From assembly GCA_934047225.1 (NCBI GenBank), contig OW204001.1, positions 9,904,201-9,968,200 of the forward strand: a DNA stretch of 64,000 nucleotides. Reading direction: 5' to 3'. The position numbers and the translations under genes were made by a program. Positions 1-11,278 of this stretch are shown here, in pieces; position 1 is the first letter of the stretch, and every line of letters begins with the position of its first letter. Under the pieces are notes generated by a model that ran no database searches, was not told the DNA's origin, and saw only the letters and a program-made list of their open reading frames with translations. The DNA is from Ypsolopha sequella (lineage: Eukaryota; Arthropoda; Insecta; Lepidoptera; Ypsolophidae).

Positions 1-1
1 C

Positions 2-343
2 ACACACATTAAAAAATCAATTCCATATTCAATATCACTACGTAGCCGTCGAATATGCAGCAACGAAACTACACTCAACATCTACAAAACTATTCAAAAA
101 GGATTACGTAAACGGAATTACCCAGACCAATTCATTCAGAAACATCTTAACATACGACCCAGGTTTCATAATACACAAAACAGACTCCTTCAGTCATCCA
201 ACCAACTCAGATTCATAACTGAATACTTCGAAGGCAGCTTTAAACTAACTCAAAAATTACCTCATGCCCATACCAAGACAAACCAATGCGACACAATCAC
301 TACTCCCAACCATAGACGAATAATTCGCCTATGTCCCAACTAA
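2..343 (+). pseudogene. Penelope reverse transcriptase C-terminal fragment
   Basis: The open frame runs from the window edge to a stop at 341-343. It begins with the block IPYSISLRSRRICSNE, typical of the region just after the catalytic palm of Penelope-like reverse transcriptases, followed by a lysine/arginine-rich helix and KRNYPDQFIQKHL. The YADD-type catalytic motif would lie upstream, outside the window. The frame is cut by a stop before the nuclease linker, so no complete protein is possible. Confidence 0.65.
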
Positions 344-605
344 CCCACCGATCTGTTATCGTGAGAACAAAAACCTAAACACTATACTCACAAAAACAAA
401 TTCAGAAGACACAAACATTCCTCTCAACACATCACTAGGCACAGCTCCGACGACCGCGTTGCAAAATCTGCGCACTCATCAACACATTTACACAGATTAA
501 TTCGCACCATACAACACACCCTTACCAAGCTCAGACAAACTCATCATGCATAACGAAAAATTGTATTTACCTACAAGAATGGCGACTCTGCCCGGAATTT
601 TATGA

Positions 606-1045
606 AATGAAATATATTTATTTATGTAATGAAGGTATAACAGATACACTTATTACAGGTCGGTTTTAATGTAACATTAGTAATTAAATAATCTTTGTGT
701 ATAGGTAATAGTTTTATGTAGATAATGATAAATAATATGGGGAAATACACAGGGAAATAATAAAGGTTGGGTTTACTGAAATATAATTAAATAAAACTCA
801 CTTCAATAAAATTAAAATGTAGGAATAAGGAATAAATAATATTATAAATATATGTAATACATATAATAAATATATGCCTAACTCCGCCCATTCGATAAGT
901 CTTGCTAAGAAGAAAGGCAAGAAACTTTTTTCTTCATAATATTAGTTGCAACAACCAAATGTAAAAAGTAAGCCTATACTTTAATTGAATAAAGAGATAA
1001 AAAAAACAAGACAGGAGAAAATTACGTCATGAAGGCAAAACATTA
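606..1045. other. AT-rich insertion or divergent stretch inside the PLE
   Basis: This segment separates the PLE linker from its nuclease block and has no reading frame. Its last 80 bases (ATATGCCTAACTCCGCCCAT) resemble 33526-33560 downstream of the PLE N-terminal fragment (ATCTGCCTAACTTTGCCCGT). It may therefore contain PLE non-coding sequence from another copy rather than an unrelated insert. Confidence 0.35.
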
Positions 1046-1047
1046 TA

Positions 1048-1310
1048 TATAATACCTTTGTCTATGTAGGTGAAACGAGAACTCCACTTCATATCCACAT
1101 CAATCAACACAGATTCACGACAAAAATACATAACAATACACTGTCCATTCAAACTAATGCCCGCCTACACAACCAACTATCCGTCGACTACTACGCCCTC
1201 CGCATTATAAAACCATTATAATTCCATCCACCACTGACCGACACTCAGCTAAGGATTTGGGAGTCTTCTGATATTGGTCGCTTGGTGCTCATTACGGCCC
1301 TGGACTAAAC
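1048..1310 (+). pseudogene. Penelope GIY-YIG-type endonuclease fragment
   Basis: Translation gives FVYVGETRTPLHIHINQHR, matching the YIG half of a GIY-YIG nuclease with its conserved arginine and histidine, then HNQLSVDYYALRIIKPL and LRIWESSDIGRL. The last resembles the glutamate-containing helix (LR-E--WI--L) near the C terminus of PLE nucleases. A stop replaces the expected end. The preceding GIY strand lies across the 606-1045 interruption. Confidence 0.6.
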
Positions 1311-1685
1311 AGACAACACTGACTTACAAACAGACTTACATTATCCGAACTTTTGTATATGTAACTCACACATCACGCGTTCTACACACACATTAAAACT
1401 CATACACACCATTTAACATCCCATCCACATGCACATCGTCTCTAACTCTAACAAAATGTTAACAACAAGTTAAGATTTTAAAAAACTAGTAAGTTGTTAC
1501 TTTTATATATTTTTCTTTTGTATTTTTTTATTATCATTGTCATCCTGTAAATATAATTTATCATCGTGTCATAAGTAATCATTATAATTTTAACTTATGC
1601 CGGGCCCAGTTGGTCCCGAAATATATCCTAATTTATTACAAGTTTATTTATATCATTTTATATCTGTTAATAATAAATAAATAAA

Positions 1686-2385
1686 ATATAAGTTTATTGG
1701 ACATAGTTAAAACACAACAGAGATTAAAAATAACAAATAAAATGCATTTGTGTAAATTTTATTATTGTTATTTGTGTAAATTTTGAAATTTTAATATATA
1801 AAGTAATAATAAAAATTTATTTATATGTAGTAGTAATAAAAGCAAGATTAAATTTTATTTAAAGAAAAAAACGCAATTCCGGGAAAAGGGATTAATAAAA
1901 AAGGATGCTTCTTAAATTTCCTCCCTCTCCCTAACCCCAGAAACCATACACTAACCAACCAGGCGCGGTCAGCTAGTATAACGATTTTGGCAAAAGCGTG
2001 CCTTAAGTAAATGCACAAATATTATTCAGAGTTTCATTAACAATAAAGTTACCAGACCTTTGAGGTCATCAGCTCTTGGTCCAAGATATTGAAAACAAAA
2101 TACATCAGCCACACACAGACTTTTTTAATGAAAAGAAAGAGAAACTCAGTGATGTTTTGTGGAATTTTTATTCAAAGGCTTCGTAGGGAGCTGACAATGA
2201 AACCTTTATTTCTTAAATGCATTGTTTGTTGAAGAAAAAAAGTTTGTCTGAAAGACTTAAAGTACCTACCTAGAAAGAAAATAACGAGGCCTTTTTTAGA
2301 ACGTTGTGGATTTTCTAGTACTGGAATGTCCCAAAAGAAAAGAGAAAATAAACTTATAACTATTTAATAATAAAATATTTATGGA
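1686..2385. other. No recognised feature, AT-rich
   Basis: Very AT-rich to about 1860, then mixed sequence. No long frame, inverted repeat or known repeat family was recognised. Confidence 0.5.
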
Positions 2386-2825
2386 TAACTAGCTTTTGCC
2401 CATGGCTTCGCCCGCGTTGATTAAGTTTTTGTGTAGTCCTATGTAATCTGTCCATATTTACCTATATACTCTAAACACAGGTATCAATGAAAAGGCTGGG
2501 AGCTGAGCTGATTAATGGGATAAAAAGTAGCCATGTCCAATCTAGAACCAGATTTGTGCAAAGTTTCATACCAATCGGTTTGGTACGTATAGTGTCAAGG
2601 AGTTAAACAACATTTTTCTATTAAAACTTGACATTCCATGCTATCTCATGGGAACTGTTTTCTGGAAAAAAAAGTAGCCTATGTCCTATTTTAGGTCTAG
2701 AACTACATTTGTGCAAAGTTTCAACCCAATCGATTCATTAGTTGCGGCGTGAAAGAGTAACAAACATACAGCCATCCATACATCCAAACATCCAGACATC
2801 CATACATCCAAACTATTAGTGGGAG
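2386..2825 (+). repeat. Lepidopteran-type dispersed repeat (AGCTTTTGCCC family)
   Basis: It begins ACTAGCTTTTGCCCATGGCTTCGCCCGCG and contains two diverged copies of a GTGCAAAGTTTCA(T/A)ACCAATCG-like block (about 2556 and 2712). It ends with GCGGCGTGAAAGAGTAACAAACATACA followed by a run of CATACATCCA-like units. This head and tail arrangement is common in moth and butterfly introns and resembles a truncated retroelement. The exact class is uncertain. Shorter pieces with the same head lie near 2927 and 11622. Confidence 0.5.
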
Positions 2826-2882
2826 TGGGAAGTGGGGTAGGATGGGATGAGATTAGTGGGATGGGATGGGATGGGACGGAAA
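2820..2882. repeat. GGGAT pentanucleotide microsatellite
   Basis: Imperfect GTGGGA/GGGAT units (GGGATGGGATGGGATGGGAC) directly follow the tail of the preceding repeat, as expected for expansion from a retroelement tail. Confidence 0.75.
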
Positions 2883-2925
2883 GTTATGTTCTGCTTTTGT
2901 AACTTTATTCTACATATACACATAC

Positions 2926-2970
2926 TAGCTTTTGCACGCGGCTTTACCCGATTTAGTATAGTCAATACAA
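2926..2970 (+). repeat. Fragment of the AGCTTTTGCCC repeat family
   Basis: The sequence ACTAGCTTTTGCACGCGGCTTTACCCG matches the head of the 2386 repeat. The body is not recognisable beyond this point. Confidence 0.4.
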
Positions 2971-3913
2971 TATCGAATTTGGGACCAATAATTTTATAGT
3001 ACGCCTATTTGACCTTATCCTTCGGTTTGGAGTGTTTCTGGACTGTGAAGTGCGAAAAATTTGCTACGGCAGATTTCAAGCGGTTTTACAAGAGATTTTC
3101 AACGTAAATGATTGATTTTTCTGCTTTCGCGATTTATGCGCACGTGCCAGAATCTCCGTCTCTTAAAATTATTTTATATGTCTTAACCTGTTGAGTGGAT
3201 TCGAGCCATGATCTTGACTAAAACGAAACAATTACTAAATAATTATGCAATAAAATTTACACATACAAATTATGTTACATGTGTATGTCGTTGGAAAGCT
3301 AGAAAAATAAACTATAATTATTTCTGTGTAACAAAAATTTCTCCAAGCCAAATTTCTCCAATCGCATTTCTGTTTAATAGATCCCTATAAAAAGATTCCA
3401 AAAATAATATTCTATTTTATCAAAATAATACTTCATTTACTGAATTAGATATGCAAGTTCTAATAGTCTCTATATTTTTCAAAATAATACTTTCCACTAC
3501 AGAATTAATGTTTCGCACTATAACGTCAAAAAAAAATCATGAAATTATTGAATTGCGGTAGTTCTACTACGATCCGCGACTCGCCATACCATAACTTACT
3601 AACTTTACCTACCGGCTCTGTTCTGCGCTGGGTTTTCTATGGCAGTTAAAGCTGAAAATATTATATAGTGCAAAACAAAGCCTCTTATGTGTAGTGAAAT
3701 GGAAACCATTATTTTCAAAATTCATATAAGCATATCCCTTATTTTAAAAGGCAAGTCACAGGCAAGTCACCATAATATAAAAAAATATTTTTGGTATGTA
3801 TGGATATTTCGGCCCAAGCAGTCTATTAGGGGTAGGCAGCACAGTAAAGGCACAGTATATGTAAGGTTACATAATATTAGTTGGTGAAACTCAAAACATA
3901 AGTAGTACTAGTC
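2971..3913. other. No recognised feature
   Basis: Two short open frames occur (3208-3390 and 3687-3887), but neither has recognisable motifs or a credible gene context. No inverted repeat or known family was recognised. Confidence 0.45.
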
Positions 3914-3915
3914 TA

Positions 3916-4901
3916 CAGGGTGGAAAAAATTTAAGGGCCCTGGAGGGGAACTACCTTAAATACTTTAGTTAGCTCATTTTGCTGAAAAGAAACATTCCTT
4001 TATTTTTTAAAAGAAACAAAACTGCATTCAAAGATCTTCTAAAATTCGCTTGTCTCACCCGGGAATCGAACCAACTAAAAACTAAAAAATAAACCCTCGC
4101 TATTTCATTATACGAATTGGTAGGAATATCGTTCAGGATAAAATTTGTCTAATAAATATTTGGTCTTTGAAATAAAAAAAAGTGAAAACAAGCTTCTAAT
4201 AAATAAAATTGTTCTTGATACGCCATTATTACACAATGACGGCACGGAATGAAAGCAAAACAAAACTAAATTTGAAATTCAAACGAATAGTTTTATCGAT
4301 TTTAAAAATGTTGAAAGTTATCATTCGAATTTTAAATTTGTTGCACCGCGTTTCAAAAAAAAATAGTTTCCCTTTTTAAACTTTTCGTCAGTACGCCTAG
4401 TGCAAGAAGGAATTGTGCTGTGCATAGATTTATAACGATTTTCTTATCGAAGTCTTCAACAAGGTACTTAAGGTAAATAACATTAGCAAGCTTGTACTTC
4501 ATACGATGTCTTTGGATGTTAGAGAGATAAGAAAATTAAAACGTGTCATTTACTTGTTACAAGTGAACAGTATTTTATTAGGTATTGTTAACAAAGAACT
4601 TGTAATAAATATTCAATTTCGTGGGTATCTCGTACAACAGATGAGTGTTAGACCAAATGTTTATGAGACACATTTTATCCTGAACAATAATCCTACCGAT
4701 TCGTATAATAAAATAGCGAGGGTTTATTTTTTTCATTTTTAGTTGGTTTGATTCCCGGGTGAGACAAGCGAATTCTAGAAGATCTTTGAATGCAGTTTTG
4801 TTTCTTTTAAAAAATAAAGGAATGTTTCCTTTCAGTAAAATGAGCTAACTAAAGGATTTAAGGTAGTTCTCCTCCAGGGCCCATTCATTTTTTCCACCCT
4901 G
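3916..4901. mobile_element. Long-TIR DNA element, family A, TA-flanked (copy 1)
   Basis: Outer arms of about 250 bases are inverted copies. The left begins CAGGGTGGAAAAAAT and the right ends TTTTTTCCACCCTG, each flanked by TA. Both arms include GGGCCCTGGAGG, TTTAAAAGAAACAAAACTGC, the CACCCGGGAATCGAACC block and ATAAACCCTCGCTA. The 78-residue frame at 4506-4742 runs into the right arm and looks accidental. TA flanks suggest a Tc1/mariner-like target, but no transposase is present, so it is non-autonomous. A second copy lies at 38291-39014. Confidence 0.85.
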
Positions 4902-4903
4902 TA

Positions 4904-5525
4904 TATCATAGTGGGGCCTTCATTAGTCGAATGCTTTTGTGTTGTATAAACAAATGAACGTTAATTTATTTATTTTATAAATATATATTTTTGCTTCATG
5001 GATGCCTAAGAAATTTTTCTCAAATTGAACTTGCACGCCTCATACCTGTTTTTCCAGACGTAGCTGTCACTCTTGGCCAATCTAGTCAATAGGTATTTGA
5101 ATTATGCCAACGTGTTTGGTTTTAAAGTTCTTTTTTGATAAAAAACATTCCGATCCCTTGAGCTTGAGGCGATGTTTTGTTTAGTGTTTATAATATACGA
5201 GTAGTTTTAGAATTAAAAATTGCAGAATGCAATATTGAATGACTTCGAAGCTTCGGACGCGTAATGACAAGAAGCCATATTCGAATACAGCAACTTTCTT
5301 TCGATAATTTAGTAATTTGTGGGTTCATAGAACAGAAAGAAATGTAGGGTTCTAAAATAAATATTGCCGTTTTGATCCATACTTAGTTTACCAGACGAGA
5401 AATTATGTTGGGGAGTCAGTGCCCGTTTTCTGACGGGATAGCTCGAGTGAATGAATCGGAGAGATGATATTCCAGGTGCTGTATTCAAAGGATAACAGTG
5501 GTCGCGTGCGTCTCTAGTGTAAGGT
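4904..5525. other. No recognised feature
   Basis: Ordinary AT-rich sequence with no long frame or recognised repeat. Confidence 0.45.
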
Positions 5526-5529
5526 TAAC

Positions 5530-5552
5530 AGAGAGAGAGAGAGAGAGAGAGA
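5530..5552. repeat. GA dinucleotide microsatellite
   Basis: An uninterrupted run of GAGAGA, followed about 30 bases later by imperfect GAATGAATGAAT units. Confidence 0.85.
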
Positions 5553-5699
5553 ACAAAATGACTCGATATCAAAATGAGTTGAAAGAATGAATACATGAAT
5601 GAATACTGAATGAATGAATTCAAATATAACGCGCGCACTTTTGAATTACACTAAAAACGGCGCGGCGGCCGGTACCCGTCACGCACCGGCTAAAAGTTT

Positions 5700-5945
5700 G
5701 GTCTTTGTTGTCATTTTTAGTGTTCCGTAACCAAAAAGTGCCAAACGGGACCCTATTACTAAGCCGCCGTTGTCTCTCTGTCTGCCTGACTGTCTGTCTG
5801 TCTGTCTGTCTCTTCGTCCATCTGTTCGTCTGTTACAGGTGTCTACAGATTCAGCCGTAGACATTTTCCGTTCACGGAAAATAGTAAAGTAACTAAAAAG
5901 TTGGAACCTAAGGGGGGTCTCCATACAAAAGAACCTTGAAAAAGG
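5700..5945 (-). repeat. GGTTCCGTA dispersed repeat, reverse orientation
   Basis: Contains TTTTTAGTGTTCCGTAACC, CGGGACCCTATTACTAAG and an expanded CTGTCTGTCTGTCTGT run. It then reads into a segment ending in a GGGGGGTCTCCATACAAAA motif. The same order of motifs is seen at 27272 and 56397. This is the tail half of the family; the GGCCGGTTTT head is missing. Confidence 0.65.
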
Positions 5946-6704
5946 TGCATTTTTAACGATATCAGTCCTCTTCCTCCTCTCTGAAACAAGAGGACCGAAA
6001 AATTTGATAAAAAATAATAGTATTAGGTGATAACTGAAAGATTACAAGAAAAATATACCTAGATGTTAAAATATTTGGATTCCGAACTCAGCGGGAGCCA
6101 GGAATAGTTTAATGGCATGTTTTTGTCGCTTTAATATTGATATGCCATCTATATTGTTGTGATTTACCATATTATTTTTAGGGTTCCTTGCCCGTATTAT
6201 GTGGTGGTACGGAACTTTGGACGAGGAACCCTTTGATAGCGTGGAAAAAATGCTTACATGGAACATCGCTAAAGTCCACTGCCATATAATTATGTTTCCT
6301 AATGACAACCTTTATACGTAAACTTTACGATAACTGGGCGCAGCACGCACCTCCTGGTCATTAATGTATAGACGCCAGCTACCTTTTGGTAGTTATTATT
6401 GTGGCCAACAAAATCGCTTACAAATGTGAGCTTTGGTGTCGCCAAACGGGTACTTTCTAAAGCCCCTCGTGTATGGCCGAAACAAAAAAAAAATGAATTT
6501 GAATTATCAACTCTAACACAACGTATGCAAAATTTTTCTTTTTCATACCACCATAACTTCTATATGAAAAAAATATTTCAACCGAATTGTGTTTCTTGGC
6601 TTGAATTCCCTTCTGCAACTAAGCAGCTGGGTCGATTTAATTTATTTATGCTTTGAGTAATAAATAAACTTCATAGTTATAAACGTGACATACAAACAAT
6701 CGCG
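5946..6704. other. Unassigned stretch with a repeat fragment
   Basis: A short piece at 6177-6225 (TTTTTAGGGTTCCTTGCCCG and GGTGGTACGGAAC) belongs to the GGTTCCGTA repeat family. The remainder, including frames at 6066-6308 and 6399-6656, has no recognisable motif. Confidence 0.45.
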
Positions 6705-6850
6705 TCCATGTGAAAAGTATTATTTTCTCCTATTTCGCCCAATCAAGGACGCAGCGAACGTCGTAACAGCCACTTTGCATTGCGCGCTGATATGAACGTT
6801 ATTTCAATGTCGTTTCCGACGATATTCGTACCGACAAACATCGAGCTGCT
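6705..6850. repeat. 150 bp dispersed repeat Q, copy 1
   Basis: Shares GTGAAAAGTATTATTTTCTC, ACGTCGTAACAGCCACTTTG, GCGCTGATATGAACGTTATTT and a TTCGTACCGACAAAC-like end with copies at 13833 and 25140. No terminal inverted repeats or tRNA boxes are obvious, so the class is unknown. Confidence 0.7.
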
Positions 6851-7418
6851 AATTTGGCGACGGAAATCGCGATTTTACTGCAGGCGTCAGTACTGCGAGG
6901 CGAATAATTTTACAAAATCTTTTTCGTTCCTAAATCCTGATTCTGGAAACTGTGACGTTAGGTATTTTTAGTTTATCTGCCACAATTTCACAAATGTCAA
7001 ATTATTTGTACACTAGTATTTATTTAGGTCCAACCTATTTATTTATACAAATGGATACATAATACGTCACTCGGCTCGGCACTCTTTATGGTGCTTTATT
7101 TCTGTTCTTTTAACACAATAGTGAAAGAAACAAATGAAGAACTTTTCGGGTTCCGTACATAAGACCAATTATTTCAAACCAGATATAAAAACTGCAAAAT
7201 TAAGTTGGTTAGTTTTTCGGGGACGTAACCCTAAAATTACATTAATACTACAACTACAGAAATTTTAATTCCTTACTGCTTTGGCCTTTGAGATAGACCC
7301 CGTAACAGAAATGGTCCAAAAAGGCAACTTTGATAGCACCGCATTTCTTTATATGTAAAGATAAAAAAAATGAAAAATTAATACTCTACTTAATGATTTC
7401 TAGACAATGCCTAACATG
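6851..7418. other. No gene; GGTTCCGTA fragment at about 7149
   Basis: GGGTTCCGTACATAAGACCAATTATTTCAAACCAGATA at about 7149-7186 matches 13256-13295. No other recognised feature. Confidence 0.45.
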
Positions 7419-7739
7419 CTAGGGTAAAAAGGAGGTAATTAACGTAGAGCTCACAACGAACATGATAGCAGATACCCCCGAGAAGTGACTGAGTGGTGCC
7501 CAAGATGTCCACCGTGAAGTACGGGAATACCCAGAACAAGATGGTGCTAAAACTGGAGAAGTATGCAAGGAAACCGTGGACCTCACACGACAGAAAGGAA
7601 TAGGGTAGCGTTCCAAAACCAAACCCCTATCACCGAGCAATTCTAGTTGGATGAGCATTACGTTTTGGAACTGGTCTAAATGGAACAGTCTTTGGACTAA
7701 CTTTGGTGAGACTCGGACGGACATAAAGTAATATGTCAA
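7419..7739 (-). other. Unassigned 106-codon open frame
   Basis: This is one of the longer non-repetitive frames, with a start codon and a C-terminal hydrophobic stretch (IMFVVSSTLITSF). Local composition is more balanced than its surroundings, so it could be a decayed coding fragment. I recognise no family, and no splice sites or promoter support it. Chance is at least as likely. Confidence 0.2.
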
Positions 7740-7810
7740 AGGAAAAGTTTGGCGGGAAGACGAAAATGTTTAAATGATGAAAGAGATTCTATCTACAGGT
7801 TTTATAATTA

Positions 7811-9005
7811 GCGTTTTTCCTTATGTCAAATTTAGTGTTAAATAAGATTCCTATCTAGGAATCTGGCACTGTCGTATTCTTTAGCAACAGAATCAAAGAC
7901 AAAATTTGCACCGATTCCAAACAAACTTTGACATTGATTGCTACGAAACACATTTTATCTATGGTGACATGGACAGCGCCATCTGGAGGAAACCTAAGAA
8001 CTAAGAAAAAAAACAACGAGAAAAACGCTCCTTATAGAGAAAACTTGCTGATAATCAAGTTTCAGACTTGTAGGAAATAAAAAAAAAACAAATTCGAATA
8101 AAAATGTCGTTCTAGGCGAGAAAATAGGAATAGTTCTCATCTGTGGATTGAGATGTGTTCAAACTTTTTACACTTTTCAGTTCATGTTTTGTAATTTTTG
8201 ATATCCATGTAAACGTAAAATCATACGTCAAGAATCATACTTTTGACAGGAGCAATATATTCCCGGTGATTTTCGCAGAGCAAAATATTGGTAGTGTCAG
8301 TAGAAAAAGTTGCTCGGGTTTGATCGTTCCAAAACGATCTCATTTTTGTTTTTAGAACCAGCAGCTTTTATCTGACAGATAGTATATCTTCTACTTCATC
8401 GGACAACCTAAGGTGTTTCGGAACGCTACCTAGATTGAGATTTTGACGTGATAATTGTCGAATAAAACGGAGTGCTAATTTGGGTATCTGTAACAGGATC
8501 ACGACCGACTGCTAAAATATAGTTATTTATGTTACAAGGGTTTTAAGAGTAAATTTTTGTTCGTCTAGGGCGTTATTTTGAATTCAGAGCGAAGCGAAGG
8601 ATTCTAAAGTAGAATCATCGCACCGAGGAATTCAATATAAGCCGTCCGAGAACAAAATATTTCTTGGGCCCGAGCGATACACACTATTTTTCATCACTAG
8701 CTAAGAGTGCCTGGTACTTTGTGGTAATAATTATTGTTTTACCACATTAGCTGCACCATTTACTATCACTATCACTATCACTACTGTTTTTCTAGTTGTT
8801 TTTTTTTCTTGTTTCTTAGCTTTCCTCCAGATGGCGCTGTCCATGTCACCATAGATAAAATGTGTTTCGTAGCAATCAATGTCAAAGTGGTTTTTCGTTT
8901 GTTTGGAATCTGTGCAAATTTTGTCTTTGATTCTGTTGCTGAAGACAACGACAGTGCCATCTAGGAATCTTATTTAGCACTAAATTTGACATAGGGAAAG
9001 ACGCT
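7811..9005. mobile_element. Foldback element, family B
   Basis: Arms of roughly 230 bases are inverted copies. The left arm (7811-8045) reads GCGTTTTTCCTTATGTCAAATTTAG, then GGCACTGTCG, GCAACAGAATCAAAGAC, CTATGGTGACATGGACAGCGCCATCTGGAGG. The right arm (about 8800-9005) is its reverse complement, with small indels. The centre holds a smaller inverted motif around GAATTC and CGTCTAGGGCG/CGTCCGAG (8565-8665) and a TATCAC microsatellite. Frames at 8155, 8734 and 8882 lie inside the arms and are not genes. No target duplication is clear. Confidence 0.75.
8760..8783. repeat. TATCAC hexanucleotide repeat
   Basis: Four units of TATCAC at the inner edge of the right arm of foldback B. Confidence 0.7.
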
Positions 9006-9476
9006 AGACTAGCGTGAAAATTTCTGAGTAAAAATGAATAAAAACAAGAAGAACACACATATAGTTTTGTTTTTTCAGCGCGCAAGGCCGCCAAAGCCTA
9101 ACCGGCCAGTAACTTCTTCATAAATTATGCGTTCGACCTCTTTGGTTAAATGATACTAATCTATAAAAGCAAAAACGCGGACCAATCAGAAGAGAGAAAG
9201 TGCAACTGGCTTGGCAACTGGTGAGTCCTTTTTTCGGACTAATTTAGTGCTAGTTAAGTTACCGTAGACAACTAAGTAATAACTTATTTCGGTCAAAAAG
9301 CTGTTTCCAAAGAAATTTGTTTTTAAGAGGTGTTAAAATTTCCGCCTCTTATTCGAGGTTGACTGCTTAATTAGCAAGTTTCCTTAGATCTATAACACCC
9401 TAGAGACATTATTATACAGCTCTTTTAGTTGCATGCTGTGCCAGTAACGTGAACTTACACTACGTTCAGCAATATA
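9006..9476. other. No recognised feature
   Basis: No long frame, inverted repeat or known repeat was recognised. Confidence 0.45.
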
Positions 9477-9635
9477 GCCGATTCTAAAGGCTTTAATTTT
9501 AGTTTTAGTCCTGTCAAAACTAAATTTCATTCTTTAAAAAATAGTCCTTAAAAGTTGGAAACAGAATCTAAATTACTTTGGAATAATTTTATGTTTGACA
9601 GCACTAAAACTAAAATTAAAGCCTTCAGAATCGGC
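9477..9635. mobile_element. 159 bp MITE, family F
   Basis: Terminal inverted repeats of about 45 bases. The left is GCCGATTCTAAAGGCTTT then AATTTTAGTTTTAGT; the right is ACTAAAACTAAAATT then AAAGCCTTCAGAATCGGC. The arms differ at a few positions. A degraded piece (TTTTGACAGCATTAAAACTG, AAGCCCTAAGAATG) is at about 35652-35698. Confidence 0.8.
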
Positions 9636-9977
9636 CACAATATAATCTATTTTGTTATTTATAAGTTCTGCAAATAATTTATTACTTAGTTAAAATAATA
9701 TTAACATTTTTTTTTCGTATATTAAACATATACTTTTTCCCAGTGGAGAAGGCGGAGACCATGGATTTCCATCTGCTTCCATACCTTTTCACGGCAAGCG
9801 CATCTATTCTGTCGGCTTTTGGATGTCGCCAATTTGACTGGCATACGACCTCCTACACCGTGTTGCTCAGAAAATTTAACCACACGCTCTTACTTCCATA
9901 AAAAAGCTTTTAAATCAAGGCGAAACATAAATTTCACTTTGCCATAATTTCTCAATATCTATGTGGAAGAGAATCTT
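9636..9977. other. AT-rich stretch with a possible LINE end
   Basis: At about 9741-9790, minus-strand reading gives a WKQMEIHGLRLLH-like stretch that resembles the RTE-type end seen at 44680 (RSRWKSVVS). This is weak. The rest shows nothing recognisable. Confidence 0.25.
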
Positions 9978-10440
9978 TTTAGGGTTCCGTAGTACCTAAA
10001 AGGTACAAAAGGAACCTTTATGGTGAGACTCCGTTGTCCGTCCGTCCGTATGTCACAGCCTCATAACTTTAGCACCGTTAAATACTTGAAGTTTGGTACA
10101 AAAATAGCATTAATTTGCTCACATACCACGGTGTAAAAAAGTATGAAAATTTTGAAATTGTTCAAACTGTTTCCAAAACAAAAGTAAGAAAAATAAAAAA
10201 TTATCCCAAAAATACAATATGGGTATCAAATCGTAGATAATAAAAAGCTGATTGTAAAAATATATACTTTTACTATATTTCCTGTTACTGGTTTCGAGAA
10301 ATCTTTAAAAAAAAGCACAAAAACATGTGTGTGTCCCCCTTATCTCCGAAACTGGTAGACCGAAAAATATGAACACAATGTCAATTATAGATCATAACTG
10401 GTCAATTACAGGAAAACTATAGCGATTTAAAAAAAGTTGG
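9978..10440 (-). repeat. GGTTCCGTA dispersed repeat, reverse orientation, diverged
   Basis: TTTAGGGTTCCGTAGTACC, GAGACTCCGTTGTCCGTCC, GTATGTCACAGCC and AAACTTTAGCACC-like motifs follow the family order. The interior is lengthened and the GGCCGGTTTT head is not found. Confidence 0.6.
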
Positions 10441-11278
10441 CTGGAAGAAATCGCTTTAAGTGATAAGTCCACCCTTGTACAACATTGTGTGTTCAAAACT
10501 CTGTACTCAATTTTTTATTTAACCGTGTACAATGAAGTGTGTATTCATTCATTTATTCAGCATTCATGCAACATGTAAATTCACAATTAAAAACAAAAAG
10601 AATATGTGTAAGGGTTTTTATGAATTCCGATAATGTATGTACAAAATAATTTACAAAATAATACAAAATAATGCCCGAAGTCATCCTAAGGCCAACCAGT
10701 TTCAATTTATCAGAGAGAGACACCAAGGTTCCTTGATTCTTTTTTAAAGGTTCTTGATTTTCAACCCTTAAAACTTTATTTTTAATCAAACTCATATTTT
10801 TTCCATGTAATTGTGATTTGTACATACATAATATTTTCGTTATTTTGTTTGTACTACAGACGCGCTCCTGCCAAGAATCTTATATATCTAAATCTTTTTC
10901 TTCAACAAACAATGAATTCTCGTAGCAGACAAGGATCATAAGCTTCTAATAAATAGTAGATTGTTTAATAAGGGTGCAAAATTGTGTATTTGTACAGCGA
11001 GGGTGGGGTATTGAATTGGAATATTGAGGAGCAAGGGATTCAAGCTGTGTCTCCGGAGATGAAATGAATTTTGCTCACGACCGTGATTTGTAATGTGCTT
11101 TTCACTCTATCTACGAGGAAAGGAAATGAAAAAAAACGCTTGAAAAACCGGGTTATAAATATTTTCAGACGCAATAATATAATTTACAACAACGATTATG
11201 TATAAGGATTTTGGGAGGTAATTAATGAGATAAGTGTTAAAACTCTGGATTTTAGGTGTTACTACTTTGTCCTCTATA
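10441..11278. other. No recognised feature
   Basis: A 90-codon minus frame at 10553-10825 has no recognised motif and is AT-driven. No repeat family was identified. Confidence 0.4.

Larger units (their letters stand above)
2..1685 (+). mobile_element. Degenerate Penelope-like retroelement (PLE), 3' part
   Basis: Three blocks in order on the plus strand read like the end of a Penelope-like ORF. The first is the end of the reverse transcriptase (IPYSISLRSRRICS, then RNYPDQFIQKHL, 2-343). The second is the linker with RRPRCKICALINTF (about 440-520). The third is a GIY-YIG-like nuclease block (FVYVGETRTPLHIHINQHR, then a degraded region where a LNR motif would sit, about 1048-1310). Stop codons and frame changes separate them, so it is dead. 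About 440 bases at 606-1045 have no counterpart and may be an insertion. The tail with TTGGTCCCGAAATATATC and a poly(TAAA)-like end lies at about 1600-1685. The 5' part is outside the window. The class call rests on recognised motifs, not a search. Confidence 0.7.

Noticed and set aside
3687..3887. 66-codon frame as a gene
   Set aside because: No motif, no signals and AT-rich composition; expected by chance.
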